Shown here piece by piece: positions 48,801 to 54,352 of a DNA stretch of 64,000 nucleotides. The position numbers and the translations under genes are program-made. The notes under the pieces were generated by a model. That model did not search any database and was not told the DNA's origin. It worked only from the letters and a program-made list of their open reading frames with translations. Origin of the DNA: Allacma fusca (lineage: Eukaryota; Arthropoda; Collembola; Symphypleona; Sminthuridae); assembly GCA_947179485.1 (NCBI GenBank), contig OX359250.1, positions 12,258,539-12,322,538 on the forward strand. Direction: 5' to 3'. Within the stretch, counting starts at the first letter, position 1. Every line of letters begins with the position of its first letter.

Positions 48801-50083
48801 AGAGATTGTAAAAAGATTTTACCTTTAGGTGTTACACTGAAAGAGCGAAGTCTGTAGGATTCCTCATCTTCATCATCTGGAGTGACAACGGGAGGATTGT
48901 TATCTCTATCTGGAACATCCAAATATCCTGAAGTATTTCGTCTTGGTCCTTTAACTGAATTGGTTCTCCGGGTGGAACCCGAACGTGAAACTTGGGGAGA
49001 TTTGGGTAATCCAGTAGGTTTACAACTACCACGTCGAGCAGAGATTGGTGAACTTTCCGGTGTTGCAATGACGGGAATAAAATTGGCGGAGATCCCCATT
49101 GTATTACCACCACCACCACCACAACCACCAGCACTGTTACCACTAGAATTATTAACACTAACCATAAATTGTTGATGCTGAAGCTGTTGCTGGTGCTGTT
49201 GTTGTTGCTGCTGCTGCTGTTGTTGTTGTAATAATTGGAGCTGTTGGATTTTATCCTTCTCTGGTGTGGACTTGTCCGAACCTCTCCTATCACCAATCCC
49301 ACCCCCACTATGACGACGAAAAATTTTCGGAGAGTCCCGAGGTGTGTCAGAGAGGAGTAAGGCTTGATGTTGCTGGTTCTGAATTTGTTGTTGTTGGAGG
49401 AGAAATTGTTGTTGTTGATGATGTTGTTGCTGTTGTTGTTGTTGTTGTTGCTGTTGTTGATGTTGAACTATGGTCATTTGAGAGTTAGTATTGATATTAC
49501 TGGAGGAGAGGGGAGGTGGGGTCCCGTACAGTGAGTTGGAGCTCATCTCTAAGGAAGCACTGGTAATGAGTCTTCCGGAACTGGGCACTTTCTTTAAGAA
49601 TGGGTTGTAGGACTCTTGACAGTCACGGAGAGCACCCTCACTGGAGGCTAGATCAAGATGTTGTTGGTATTCCCGTATGTCTCTCTCCCTTCTCTTGACT
49701 TTGGGTCGGCTGGATCCAATCACTCGGGCACTCTGAGACCGATGTGCACCATTTTTCCTGGGCCGGGTAGGCGTCGTATTTTGTATTTGCATGTTTCCAC
49801 TACCGCTACTCCCAGAAGCACCACCACCACCATGAGGAGATGAAGTGGCAGTAATAGTCGTCGTTGTGTTGGAATAATCCTCCTTGTAACGGGCTGACTG
49901 CCCATTTTCTCGGAGTGCAGAGGCTGAGGGTTGCCTCCTCACACCAACACCACCAGCATGGATAGATCTCTCTCCTGGCATACTAATGCCCTCCATGGTT
50001 GAACAACCAGGTGCACATATACTAGCGGATCGGCCTTTGATAGCCATCAAATTTTGATAGTAGGCTTCTTGTTCCAAAGTCAT
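3715..50083 (-). CDS. Rgk: RGK-family small GTPase (Rad/Gem/Kir-like), six coding exons, 715 aa
   Basis: Joined exons are 50083-48823, 25630-25274, 9028-8946, 7781-7592, 4824-4699 and 3845-3715, giving 2148 nt including the TAA stop. Every junction has GT/AG ends and keeps phase. Domains in order: a low-complexity N-terminus with polyQ at about residues 208-240 and 286-305; a basic/serine motif (SFRRRRSRSNSL, 428-439); the G1 P-loop GARGVGKT (511-518); an RGK-like strand around LDGEESEL; G4 NKID (617-620); the GINHNVDELLVGIL segment (649-662); and the C-terminus KFKNCENLHIL. The ending has no CAAX box, as is typical of RGK proteins, whose conserved C-terminus ends in a similar Cys-x-x-Leu pattern. 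Known family roles are inhibition of high-voltage-activated calcium channels through the beta subunit, cytoskeletal control, and 14-3-3/calmodulin binding. Vertebrate members are about 300 aa, so this one has a long invertebrate-type N-terminal extension. Family assignment is very secure; which paralogue it is remains open. Confidence 0.95.
3846..4698 (-). other. RGK intron 5
   Basis: An 853-bp intron, GTAAAA to CATAG. I see nothing in it beyond AT-rich unique sequence and a short ATG triplet run near 4555. Confidence 0.9.
4699..4824 (-). CDS. Rgk: RGK gene coding exon 5 (G5 region)
   Basis: The acceptor is TTGTTGTAATAG|ATGGTC and the donor ACAAACAG|GTAAAA. The exon is 126 nt, phase 1 in and phase 1 out. 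It completes Asp631 and encodes residues 632-672. KFMEISVGIN corresponds to the G5 region (KFIETSA in vertebrates), and HNVDELLVGILHQIRLK is the final G-domain helix, characteristic of invertebrate RGK proteins. The exon is too short to give a notable free-standing ORF and was found by reading the intron for the missing G5 block. Confidence 0.94.
5094..5101. repeat. left 8-bp target-site duplication GTATCCCT
   Basis: Identical to 6088-6095 on the other side of the element. An 8-bp duplication is diagnostic of hAT-superfamily insertion when paired with short inverted termini. Confidence 0.85.
5102..6087. mobile_element. non-autonomous hAT-like DNA transposon (986 bp, MITE-like)
   Basis: The element starts TAGAGCTTCC and ends GGAAGCTCTA, a perfect 10-bp terminal inverted repeat, with imperfect inverted similarity continuing inward. 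GTATCCCT flanks it on both sides. The subterminal regions are full of TTCCG/GTTCC pentamers (5140-5330) and the matching CGGAA/GGAAC on the other end (5850-6075). Such arrays are typical of hAT transposase-binding regions. The AT-rich middle has no transposase-like frame; a 69-codon frame at 5841-6050 is simply terminal-repeat sequence. It must be mobilised in trans, if at all. Confidence 0.85.
6088..6095. repeat. right 8-bp target-site duplication GTATCCCT
   Basis: Perfect copy of 5094-5101, directly abutting the right terminus of the element. Confidence 0.85.
6413..6464. repeat. (CT)n microsatellite
   Basis: CT repeat interrupted twice by CG. Confidence 0.9.
7592..7781 (-). CDS. Rgk: RGK gene coding exon 4 (G4 region)
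   Basis: The acceptor is TATGAATAG|ACGGAG, joining exactly in phase 0 to exon 3, and the donor is CAAG|GTATAA. The exon is 190 nt. It encodes residues 568-630, including DAFVLVYSVVDRSSF (the core strand and following helix of the G domain), AVVLVANKIDLARSRAVSTQ and one base of codon 631. NKID (617-620) is the guanine-specificity G4 motif. The real exon starts six bases upstream of the first possible start codon of this frame (a TTG), so any start-codon-based prediction here is an artefact. Confidence 0.95.
7782..8945 (-). other. RGK intron 3
   Basis: A 1.16-kb intron, GTACAC to AATAG. It holds trinucleotide-rich sequence near 7900-7970 and an (AC)n tract at 8075-8102. Nothing else is recognisable. 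Confidence 0.9.
8075..8102. repeat. (AC)n microsatellite
   Basis: About 14 uninterrupted AC units, in intron 3. Confidence 0.9.
8946..9028 (-). CDS. Rgk: RGK gene coding exon 3 (switch/strand region)
   Basis: The acceptor is TTTTACTATTGCAG|ATGTCG and the donor CCAAAG|GTACAC. The exon is 83 nt; it enters at phase 1 (completing Asp540) and ends at phase 0. It encodes residues 541-567, VEGEETVSVMLDGEESELTF and then FKMNNPK. The LDGEESEL stretch corresponds to the RGK strand that reads VDGEEA in vertebrate Rad. A canonical Ras-type DxxG (G3) would be expected just after it, but none is present. Confidence 0.94.
10372..10399. repeat. (TATG)n microsatellite
   Basis: About seven TATG units. Confidence 0.9.
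11196..11226. repeat. (TG)n microsatellite
   Basis: TG repeat with one TA interruption. Confidence 0.9.
11976..12000. repeat. (CATA)n microsatellite
   Basis: About six CATA units. Confidence 0.9.
14967..15005. repeat. (CCCT)n-(GTCT)n microsatellite
   Basis: Seven or so CCCT units followed by GTCT units. Confidence 0.9.
15402..15414. repeat. C13 homopolymer
   Basis: Thirteen consecutive C residues, unusual in this AT-rich sequence. Confidence 0.95.
16935..16979. repeat. (CT)n microsatellite
   Basis: More than 20 uninterrupted CT units. Confidence 0.95.
18084..18113 (+). other. G-quadruplex-forming motif
   Basis: Four G runs (G6, G5, G3, G5) separated by loops of 1, 9 and 1 bases. The RGK pre-mRNA would carry the C-rich complement. 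Confidence 0.7.
18468..18489. repeat. (AC)n microsatellite
   Basis: About ten AC units. Confidence 0.9.
18596..18621. repeat. (GA)n microsatellite
   Basis: About 13 GA units. Confidence 0.9.
18987..19034. repeat. (TG)n-(TATG)n compound microsatellite
   Basis: A TG run with TA interruptions passes into seven TATG units. Confidence 0.9.
20089..20125. repeat. (CT)n-(CA)n compound microsatellite
   Basis: CT units followed by five CA units. Confidence 0.9.
20255..20294. repeat. (AAAG)n microsatellite
   Basis: An A-rich leader followed by AAAG units. Confidence 0.9.
22321..22357. repeat. (TGCAA)n-(TGCAC)n pentanucleotide repeat
   Basis: Three TGCAA units followed by four TGCAC units, one substitution apart. 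Confidence 0.9.
24553..24618. repeat. (CT)n microsatellite, longest in window
   Basis: More than 30 uninterrupted CT units. Confidence 0.95.
25274..25630 (-). CDS. Rgk: RGK gene coding exon 2 (linker and P-loop)
   Basis: The acceptor reads ATTTTTGACAG|GTATCG and the donor AATG|GTAAGA. The exon is 357 nt, entering and leaving at phase 1. It completes Gly421 and encodes residues 422-539. The sequence starts IVNRGDSFRRRRSRSNSL, a basic/serine segment that precedes the GTPase domain in invertebrate RGK proteins. It continues through a Ser/Pro-rich linker (SPMPSPKSPMRPSS) to HRVSMLGARGVGKTALISQF, the first beta strand, P-loop and helix 1 of the G domain. The lysine and threonine that bind nucleotide phosphates and magnesium (GKT) are intact. 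Confidence 0.95.
26552..26580. repeat. (GA)n microsatellite
   Basis: About 12 GA units. Confidence 0.9.
26784..26812. repeat. (CT)n microsatellite
   Basis: About 14 CT units. Confidence 0.9.
28508..28515. repeat. left 8-bp target-site duplication GCAATATG
   Basis: Perfectly repeated at 30353-30360. The 8-bp length points to hAT insertion. Confidence 0.88.
28891..29023. repeat. diverged inverted copies of the 39-bp unit
   Basis: Read on the plus strand, 28891-28932 and about 28989-29023 resemble the reverse complement of the 39-bp unit that follows, with several mismatches (for example ACTACTAGTTACTCAC, and AGGTCAATTTGAGGTCA). They face the direct array, so the boundary at 29023 is the apex of an inverted repeat. 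Confidence 0.65.
29024..29440. repeat. 39-bp minisatellite, ten full units plus a degenerate partial
   Basis: Units start every 39 bp from 29024 (29024, 29063, 29102 and so on to 29375), and a degraded eleventh begins at 29414. Units are near-identical; the one at 29141 has GAGTC where the others have GTGTC. Near-identity implies recent expansion. Each unit contains ACTAGTAGTCACATGACC. Across the unit boundary the complement reads AGGTCA-ATCTG-AGGTCA, two perfect nuclear-receptor half-sites spaced by five (DR5). Confidence 0.95.
29454..29538. mobile_element. short retroposon-like fragment with 13-bp duplications
   Basis: ATATTGATTATTA occurs at 29454-29466 and again at 29526-29538, bracketing 59 bp that end in AATAAAACCCT followed by an (ATT)n tail. 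A microsatellite tail, a poly(A)-signal-like hexamer and duplications longer than 10 bp are what a 5'-truncated LINE or a SINE end leaves. AT-rich sequence makes chance similarity possible. Confidence 0.45.
30353..30360. repeat. right 8-bp target-site duplication GCAATATG
   Basis: Exact copy of 28508-28515, immediately after the element's terminal ACTA. Confidence 0.88.
30713..30813 (+). other. exon-like segment on the plus strand (unproven)
   Basis: A T-rich tract ending TTTATAG precedes it and GAATGAG|GTTAGC follows, so it has acceptor and donor dinucleotides. The frame starting at 30715 is open for 33 codons (DCVGTTLPLLLL, then TKWDIMKRNFASLEIKTEEN). Its composition is protein-like rather than repeat-like. 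A same-phase acceptor ATTATTTCAG|AAGCCC at 31550 would continue the frame to a TGA at 31634-31636. I recognise no family. It could be a nested gene, a non-coding RNA exon or chance. Confidence 0.2.
32656..32684. repeat. (TG)n microsatellite
   Basis: About 14 TG units. Confidence 0.9.
33284..33336. repeat. (TG)n microsatellite
   Basis: About 26 uninterrupted TG units. Confidence 0.95.
34214..34243. repeat. (CTA)n microsatellite
   Basis: About ten CTA units. Confidence 0.9.
35166..35187. repeat. (TGTGC)n pentanucleotide repeat
   Basis: Four units of TGTGC. Confidence 0.85.
35366..35405. repeat. (GA)n microsatellite
   Basis: GA repeat with two small interruptions. Confidence 0.9.
41064..41120. 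repeat. (TG)n-(TC)n compound microsatellite
   Basis: About 16 TG units followed directly by about 11 TC units. Confidence 0.95.
42101..42247 (+). other. possible 48-aa ORF with signal-peptide-like start (unproven)
   Basis: From the ATG at 42101 the frame reads MLGTLSFIGLCLCLLTFAG and continues through two more cysteines (C23, C29) to a stop. The first 19 residues look like a secretion signal. The upstream part of the frame is translated TG repeat and is not coding. T/G-rich intronic DNA readily yields Leu/Cys/Phe-rich frames, so this is a weak candidate. Confidence 0.12.
43358..43397. repeat. (CT)n microsatellite
   Basis: About 19 CT units. Confidence 0.9.
44213..44256. repeat. (TAG)n-(CTGTAA)n compound repeat
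   Basis: TAG triplets followed by hexanucleotide CTGTAA units. Confidence 0.85.
44639..44686. repeat. (GT)n-(GA)n compound microsatellite
   Basis: Eight or so GT units directly followed by GA units. Confidence 0.9.
44867..44894. repeat. (GGTAA)n pentanucleotide repeat
   Basis: One GGTTA followed by four GGTAA units. Confidence 0.85.
45132..45170. repeat. (TATG)n microsatellite
   Basis: About ten perfect TATG units. Confidence 0.95.
45411..45464. repeat. (CT)n microsatellite
   Basis: About 27 uninterrupted CT units. Confidence 0.95.
46228..46258. repeat. (CTT)n microsatellite
   Basis: About ten CTT units after a T run. Confidence 0.9.
47586..47608. repeat. (TTTG)n microsatellite
   Basis: Five or so TTTG units. 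Confidence 0.85.
48771..48800. repeat. (AAAG)n microsatellite next to exon 1
   Basis: About seven AAAG units, starting about 20 bp into intron 1 from the donor of coding exon 1. Confidence 0.9.
48823..50083 (-). CDS. Rgk: RGK gene coding exon 1 (residues 1-420 plus first base of 421)
   Basis: The start ATG is at 50083-50081 in the context AAAG-ATG-A. An in-frame TAA lies three codons upstream (TAA ATA AAG ATG), so the frame cannot extend further without splicing. The protein begins MTLEQEAYYQ. It contains many Ser/Arg motifs, for example RRTNSV and RRNTSGYLD (about 372-389), which look like basophilic-kinase or 14-3-3 sites. Two glutamine tracts are encoded by mixed CAA/CAG codons, and there are glycine runs and an acidic TPDDEDEE (401-408). 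The exon ends SFSVTPK plus one G. The donor reads AAAG|GTAAAA at 48822. Without splicing, the reading frame would run into an (AAAG)n repeat in the intron. Confidence 0.93.
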
Positions 50084-50159
50084 CTTTATTTATTTATGTG
50101 TGACTCTCTGGGTGTGAGTGAGAGTGTGTGTGTGTGTGTGTGTGTGTGTCTGTCTGTTC
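50084..50159 (-). other. probable RGK 5'UTR segment with (AC)n
   Basis: Directly upstream of the start codon the minus strand carries an in-frame stop, then an (AC)n run. At 50161-50160 there is an acceptor-like ATTATTCTCACGCAG|GAACAG, suggesting that the coding exon begins with 76 nt of 5'UTR. This is inferred from sequence only. Confidence 0.4.
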
Positions 50160-51006
50160 CTGCGTGAGAATAATAATAATTATTATCCCTAGTATCTACT
50201 ATATAAATTTGTGTATCTCTATATTTTATAGAATAATAATTGTTTATACCAGTGTAAAATGTACTGTGTATATCACTATTGATGTGTGTGTATGTATATA
50301 TATATATACACACACAATTTATTATATATCTATCTATGTATGATTGTCTCCACAGTTTTTTTTTTAAATTTGTATTTATCCCTGTATTTTTTTCTCTTTT
50401 TCTGTTGGACTCCTTCTCTTCCTTGTCTTTCTGTAGTTTTACTTTGTTTACGAGATGCTTAGGGATATAAGGAGTGTGGTTCTTTCCTATTTTCCCCCCT
50501 TATCCCTGTACTCAAGAATCATATGATTCTCATCAGCTGGGTTGGTGTAATAATTCTCTGGGATGTTATTTTGTAAGGAGTAAAAGGCGGGTTCCGGGGG
50601 AAGTGTTGTAATTTTTCTATATAAGTTTTGTGTTCCTTCCCTCGTTAGTTTATACTCTGTCTTGCTTCGATATTTTGATAGCTTCCCTGCCTGCTTCACT
50701 CGCTCATGGCTCTCTCTCTTTCTCTCTCTCTCTCTTATGTAATGGTTCTTGGGTATTTGGCTGTTATGTATCTCTTTGGCTCCGGATGAGAACACGTACT
50801 GCAGCTCTTACGTGGAAGAGTTGTAGTAGCAGGAGTGACTCTTGTAATAGTAGGAAAAGTAATGGGAGAAGTGGAAGGATACGAAGAGAGTGAGTAGCAT
50901 AATATACGGGGGTGGTTTTGAAATTAAATTCCAGTTCAAGTACAAACATAAACGATATCGAGGTTTGCCTTGCCCGACTTTTTTTTTTTGATACGGTCTT
51001 TCTTTT

Positions 51007-51011
<5 letters not shown>

Positions 51012-51060
<49 letters not shown>

Positions 51061-51061
51061 C
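51012..51061. repeat. (CT)n-(CA)n compound microsatellite
   Basis: About 20 CT units followed by CA units. Confidence 0.95.
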
Positions 51062-52507
51062 TGCGTTCCTCTTTCAATCTTGTCACATTTGAAAGAGAAA
51101 AATTCCTTTACTCTTGTTGTAGTTATATATTACACGCATGCCATAATATCTTGGGATGGATGTTGTAGATTTGTTGTTTTGGCGTATGGTGCCATGTGCC
51201 ATGCACATAAGTACATATGCTTTGTTACTAACTTGGGTCTGGGGTAGATTTGAGATATTGTAATGAAACGTTTGTTTTTCCTACTTCTTCTTGTCCTCCT
51301 CCTCCTCCTCCTTCTTCTTCTCTGACGTAAGTATATTATGTGTATTTTAAAGCAAATGTAATAGATTATTTTCACTGCTCCTGACTTCAAGACGTATGCC
51401 ACATATTTTCCTTTACTTCCAAGTAATTTTACGATCTACTAAGTTTTTACGGGTGTTAGTAGATACTTTATCTTTTTGGACACATTCGATTTCACTTTAT
51501 GAAATGTAATTGAACTTGATATGACGAGGGAGGATTGACTGACTCACAATATGAGACTCTGTCAGGGTATCGTACAGTAGAATTTAGGCATTTGTGTCTG
51601 TATGTTTATATAATATTTTTTGCACTGCCTAGTTTTTTTTTTGTACCGATGTGTCTATATATTTATTTGTATTTATATATACTTATATTATTATACCTAT
51701 TTTTTAAAAAGGTATATAAAATCTAGCGCACAGGTCGGCGTGGTTTTTTTCTTCCTCCCTCTTCCTTTTTGATAGTATTTTATGATTTGACTCAAGTTGT
51801 AGATGAAGCTTGTTAGCTTGGAAATTGAGGCGTATAGATGTTTATTTGGTGGCTTTAATTGACTTGTAAATAATTACGACTATGTTACGGAATAACGATC
51901 AGTCGTAATTGTATGGAGTGTCTTGTTATTATTACTGTTCCTTGTTACTTGGGTACTGATACTACTACGTCTACTACAACCCCTACTGTTATTATTATTT
52001 TGATTATTATTGGTGTTGTTGTTACTATAGATGAATCCGTCTGTAGATATAATTGTTATGTTGGCATAGGCAAGACAGGGACAAGTCAATGATTGCATGT
52101 CAATTTGCTAGACAGGAGTGACTGAGACCCACGATGTAGTGTAGTGGAGGGATTGAGTGAGTGAGGTATGTTGTCAAATGGAGTTTCATATGTTGTTGGG
52201 GGGAGTTCGAGGTTGGATCTATTCGGATACTTTCTTCTTATACGTACTTTGTCTTGACAAATATTTATTTATTTTTTGTTTTTTTTTTTTTTTAAAGAAA
52301 GGGTAGATGTGCTTTTAAGACTTTGAAAATGAAATGTAGTAGCAATGGCATATGGATTACAATGAGGTCACTGTAAAATCAGGGCACTCGTCTTGTTTTT
52401 TTTCTTGCTTACTCGGGGTCTTTCTCTCTCTCACTCTCTCACACACACACATATACACAGACTCTTATCTCTGGCTGAGATTGAGATGGTGTGTCGTTTT
52501 TCAGATG

Positions 52508-52531
52508 CCTTTTTTTTTTAAAAAAAAAAGG
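52508..52531. repeat. perfect A/T palindrome CC-T10-A10-GG
   Basis: A perfect 24-bp palindrome. A T10A10 also occurs at 23210-23229, and a 22-bp one (TTTTC-T6-A6-GAAAA) at 54463-54484. Confidence 0.9.
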
Positions 52532-53033
52532 TTGCTCTTGGTGTTGTCACTGTATGAAATATTCTGTTTGGTCTCCGTGCATCTCCTCCTCCACCTCTTT
52601 TTTTTCCCCAATGTCTTGTTTCAATGGTTGAAGAAGAGGACGTGTGGTTGTAGCTTGTTCCTCTTCATACAAGTTTCAGTTTTGATGTTTATCCTTTAAA
52701 AGAGAATAAAAAAAGAATATTTTTAATAATGAGGGATATAATGATCCCTGAAGTATGCAATATATCTTCTGAGGAATTCATGAGTATGCAACTGTCTGTG
52801 TACCTATGTGTGTGTTTGTGTGTGCATAATAGAATTTATATTATGATTATATGCAGTCGTGACTATATGTATCGACATGCTTTTACAGTATCTATGTTTA
52901 AGTAAAGGTTTCCGAACGAATTGAAAAGAAGGGAATGAGATAGTGAGACAGCTGATCCAAAGGTTATTTTATGGGCTTCGGTGTGTGTAGTAAGTAAAGG
53001 AAGAAAATTGAGTCGTACGTATGTGTTGTTGTT

Positions 53034-53035
<2 letters not shown>

Positions 53036-53068
<33 letters not shown>
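53036..53068. repeat. (CT)n microsatellite
   Basis: About 16 CT units followed by a T run. Confidence 0.9.
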
Positions 53069-53077
<9 letters not shown>

Positions 53078-53510
53078 TTTAATTTTATTTGGTAACTGCA
53101 TATTTCAGAGGACCTTGTTTCTCATCTCATACCTCTCCGATCCATCTCTTTACTTGTACATGGGAGAATTCAGGACAGAATGACTCTCGGAGCTCCGTGA
53201 AAAGGTTGTTGTTGGCGGCAAAATGTCCTGTAGGAACTTGAGTATTTCGTTTATTTTGGAGTGCATGCTATAAATTTTACTTTTAAAATAGATCTCAATG
53301 TTTTCCTACTCGGGGCTTCACGACGTAAATTAGAGGATTTTATAGGGAGCCTGTATATGGGCTCTCTTGTCCTTCTCTCCTTTTAAACTATTGATTGCTT
53401 TTGTCTACCCGAATCACATGATGTTACCTTTTTTTTCTCTCTCTCTCTCTCTCTCTCTCTCCCTTTCTCGGGTTCATAAAATGGAATGTGAAGGTTCTTT
53501 CTCCGCTATG

Positions 53511-53543
53511 TATAATAATAATAATAATTATTATTATTATTAC
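53511..53543. repeat. (ATA)n-(TTA)n inverted trinucleotide repeat
   Basis: ATA triplets switch to TTA triplets, giving a self-complementary hairpin. Confidence 0.85.
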
Positions 53544-54015
53544 AGCGATTTACAGACAGATATGTATATGGTATTATGCATACCTCTACTACACTGTTAC
53601 AAATAGAAATTGAAAATCCTTATGACTCTCATCTCAGTGATGCGGGCATACTTGGTGGTTTGTGTGGGACTCAAATATGTTAAAATTGAGTGTTTGCTTC
53701 CATTAACAAGCTATTTATTTGGAGGTTGTTGAAATTTTACTCATTTAATATAAATTCCTTTGAAATTTCTGGGAGATTTTATAAATACATGTGTACATGG
53801 TGTAACTATTTTATGAGAGGATTATTGAGTGTTGCTGGTAATTGCATCACGGCCGGGAAAAGTAACTTTTGGTGTGGGTCTAATTACATGTAGAGACATT
53901 CATTTTACGTATGTACATACGTGCACATCCTAGTTGTTACAACTTATCATAATAACTTGAACTTGCTGATGCTCATGGTTCATGTGTTTTTTTTTCTTTT
54001 TTTTTTCCCCTGTAG

Positions 54016-54352
54016 GTCCTGGCTGGATCCTAAATTGGAAGACCTAAGCACACTCTTGTGATGGCTCCTAATAACTTGAAAGTACAGCAATTATTTTATA
54101 TTTACGTTCCCTACCCACTGTCGTTCGAAGGATGTAAAAACGAAAATGGCCCGGGCCCGGGTGGACTTGGTTTTAGATAGAGATGTCTCTCATCCTGTAT
54201 ATCAAATTCTATTCTATCATGTGTGTCTTCAAGTTCCAGACCAGACAACTCACTCACTCACTCACTCAGCCATTCTCATTCATTCATTCATTCAGTCACT
54301 CACTGACTCACTCCCAGACGAGTATATGTGAACCATGGAAACATCTTACAAG
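54016..54352 (+). other. exon-like segment on the plus strand (unproven)
   Basis: It is preceded by a long pyrimidine tract ending CCCCTGTAG and followed by CTTACAAG|GTAGGT, a consensus donor. A well-placed start, GTGAACCATGGAA, lies at 54335 just before the donor and would encode METSYK. A same-phase acceptor CTATCTACAG|GAAGAA at 63421 would add EETKAFKLTSLVLSP and a stop. Most of the block has short frames and a tetranucleotide repeat, so a leader or non-coding exon is more likely than a protein exon. Confidence 0.2.
54247..54316. repeat. (ACTC)n/(ATTC)n tetranucleotide repeat
   Basis: Mixed CACT and CATT units, diverged by single substitutions. Confidence 0.85.

Larger units (their letters stand above)
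25631..48822 (-). other. RGK intron 1, carrying a hAT-like element
   Basis: A 23.2-kb intron, GTAAAA to TGACAG. It contains the hAT-like element 28516-30352, many microsatellites, an exon-like plus-strand segment at 30713-30813 and a small ORF with a signal-peptide-like start at 42101. A large first coding intron often carries regulatory DNA. Confidence 0.85.

Noticed and set aside
48832-49308. 158-codon open frame in an alternative minus-strand frame within exon 1
   Set aside because: It is the Ser/Asn/Val-rich shadow of the polyQ and Gly codons of the true RGK frame, which is in phase with exon 2.
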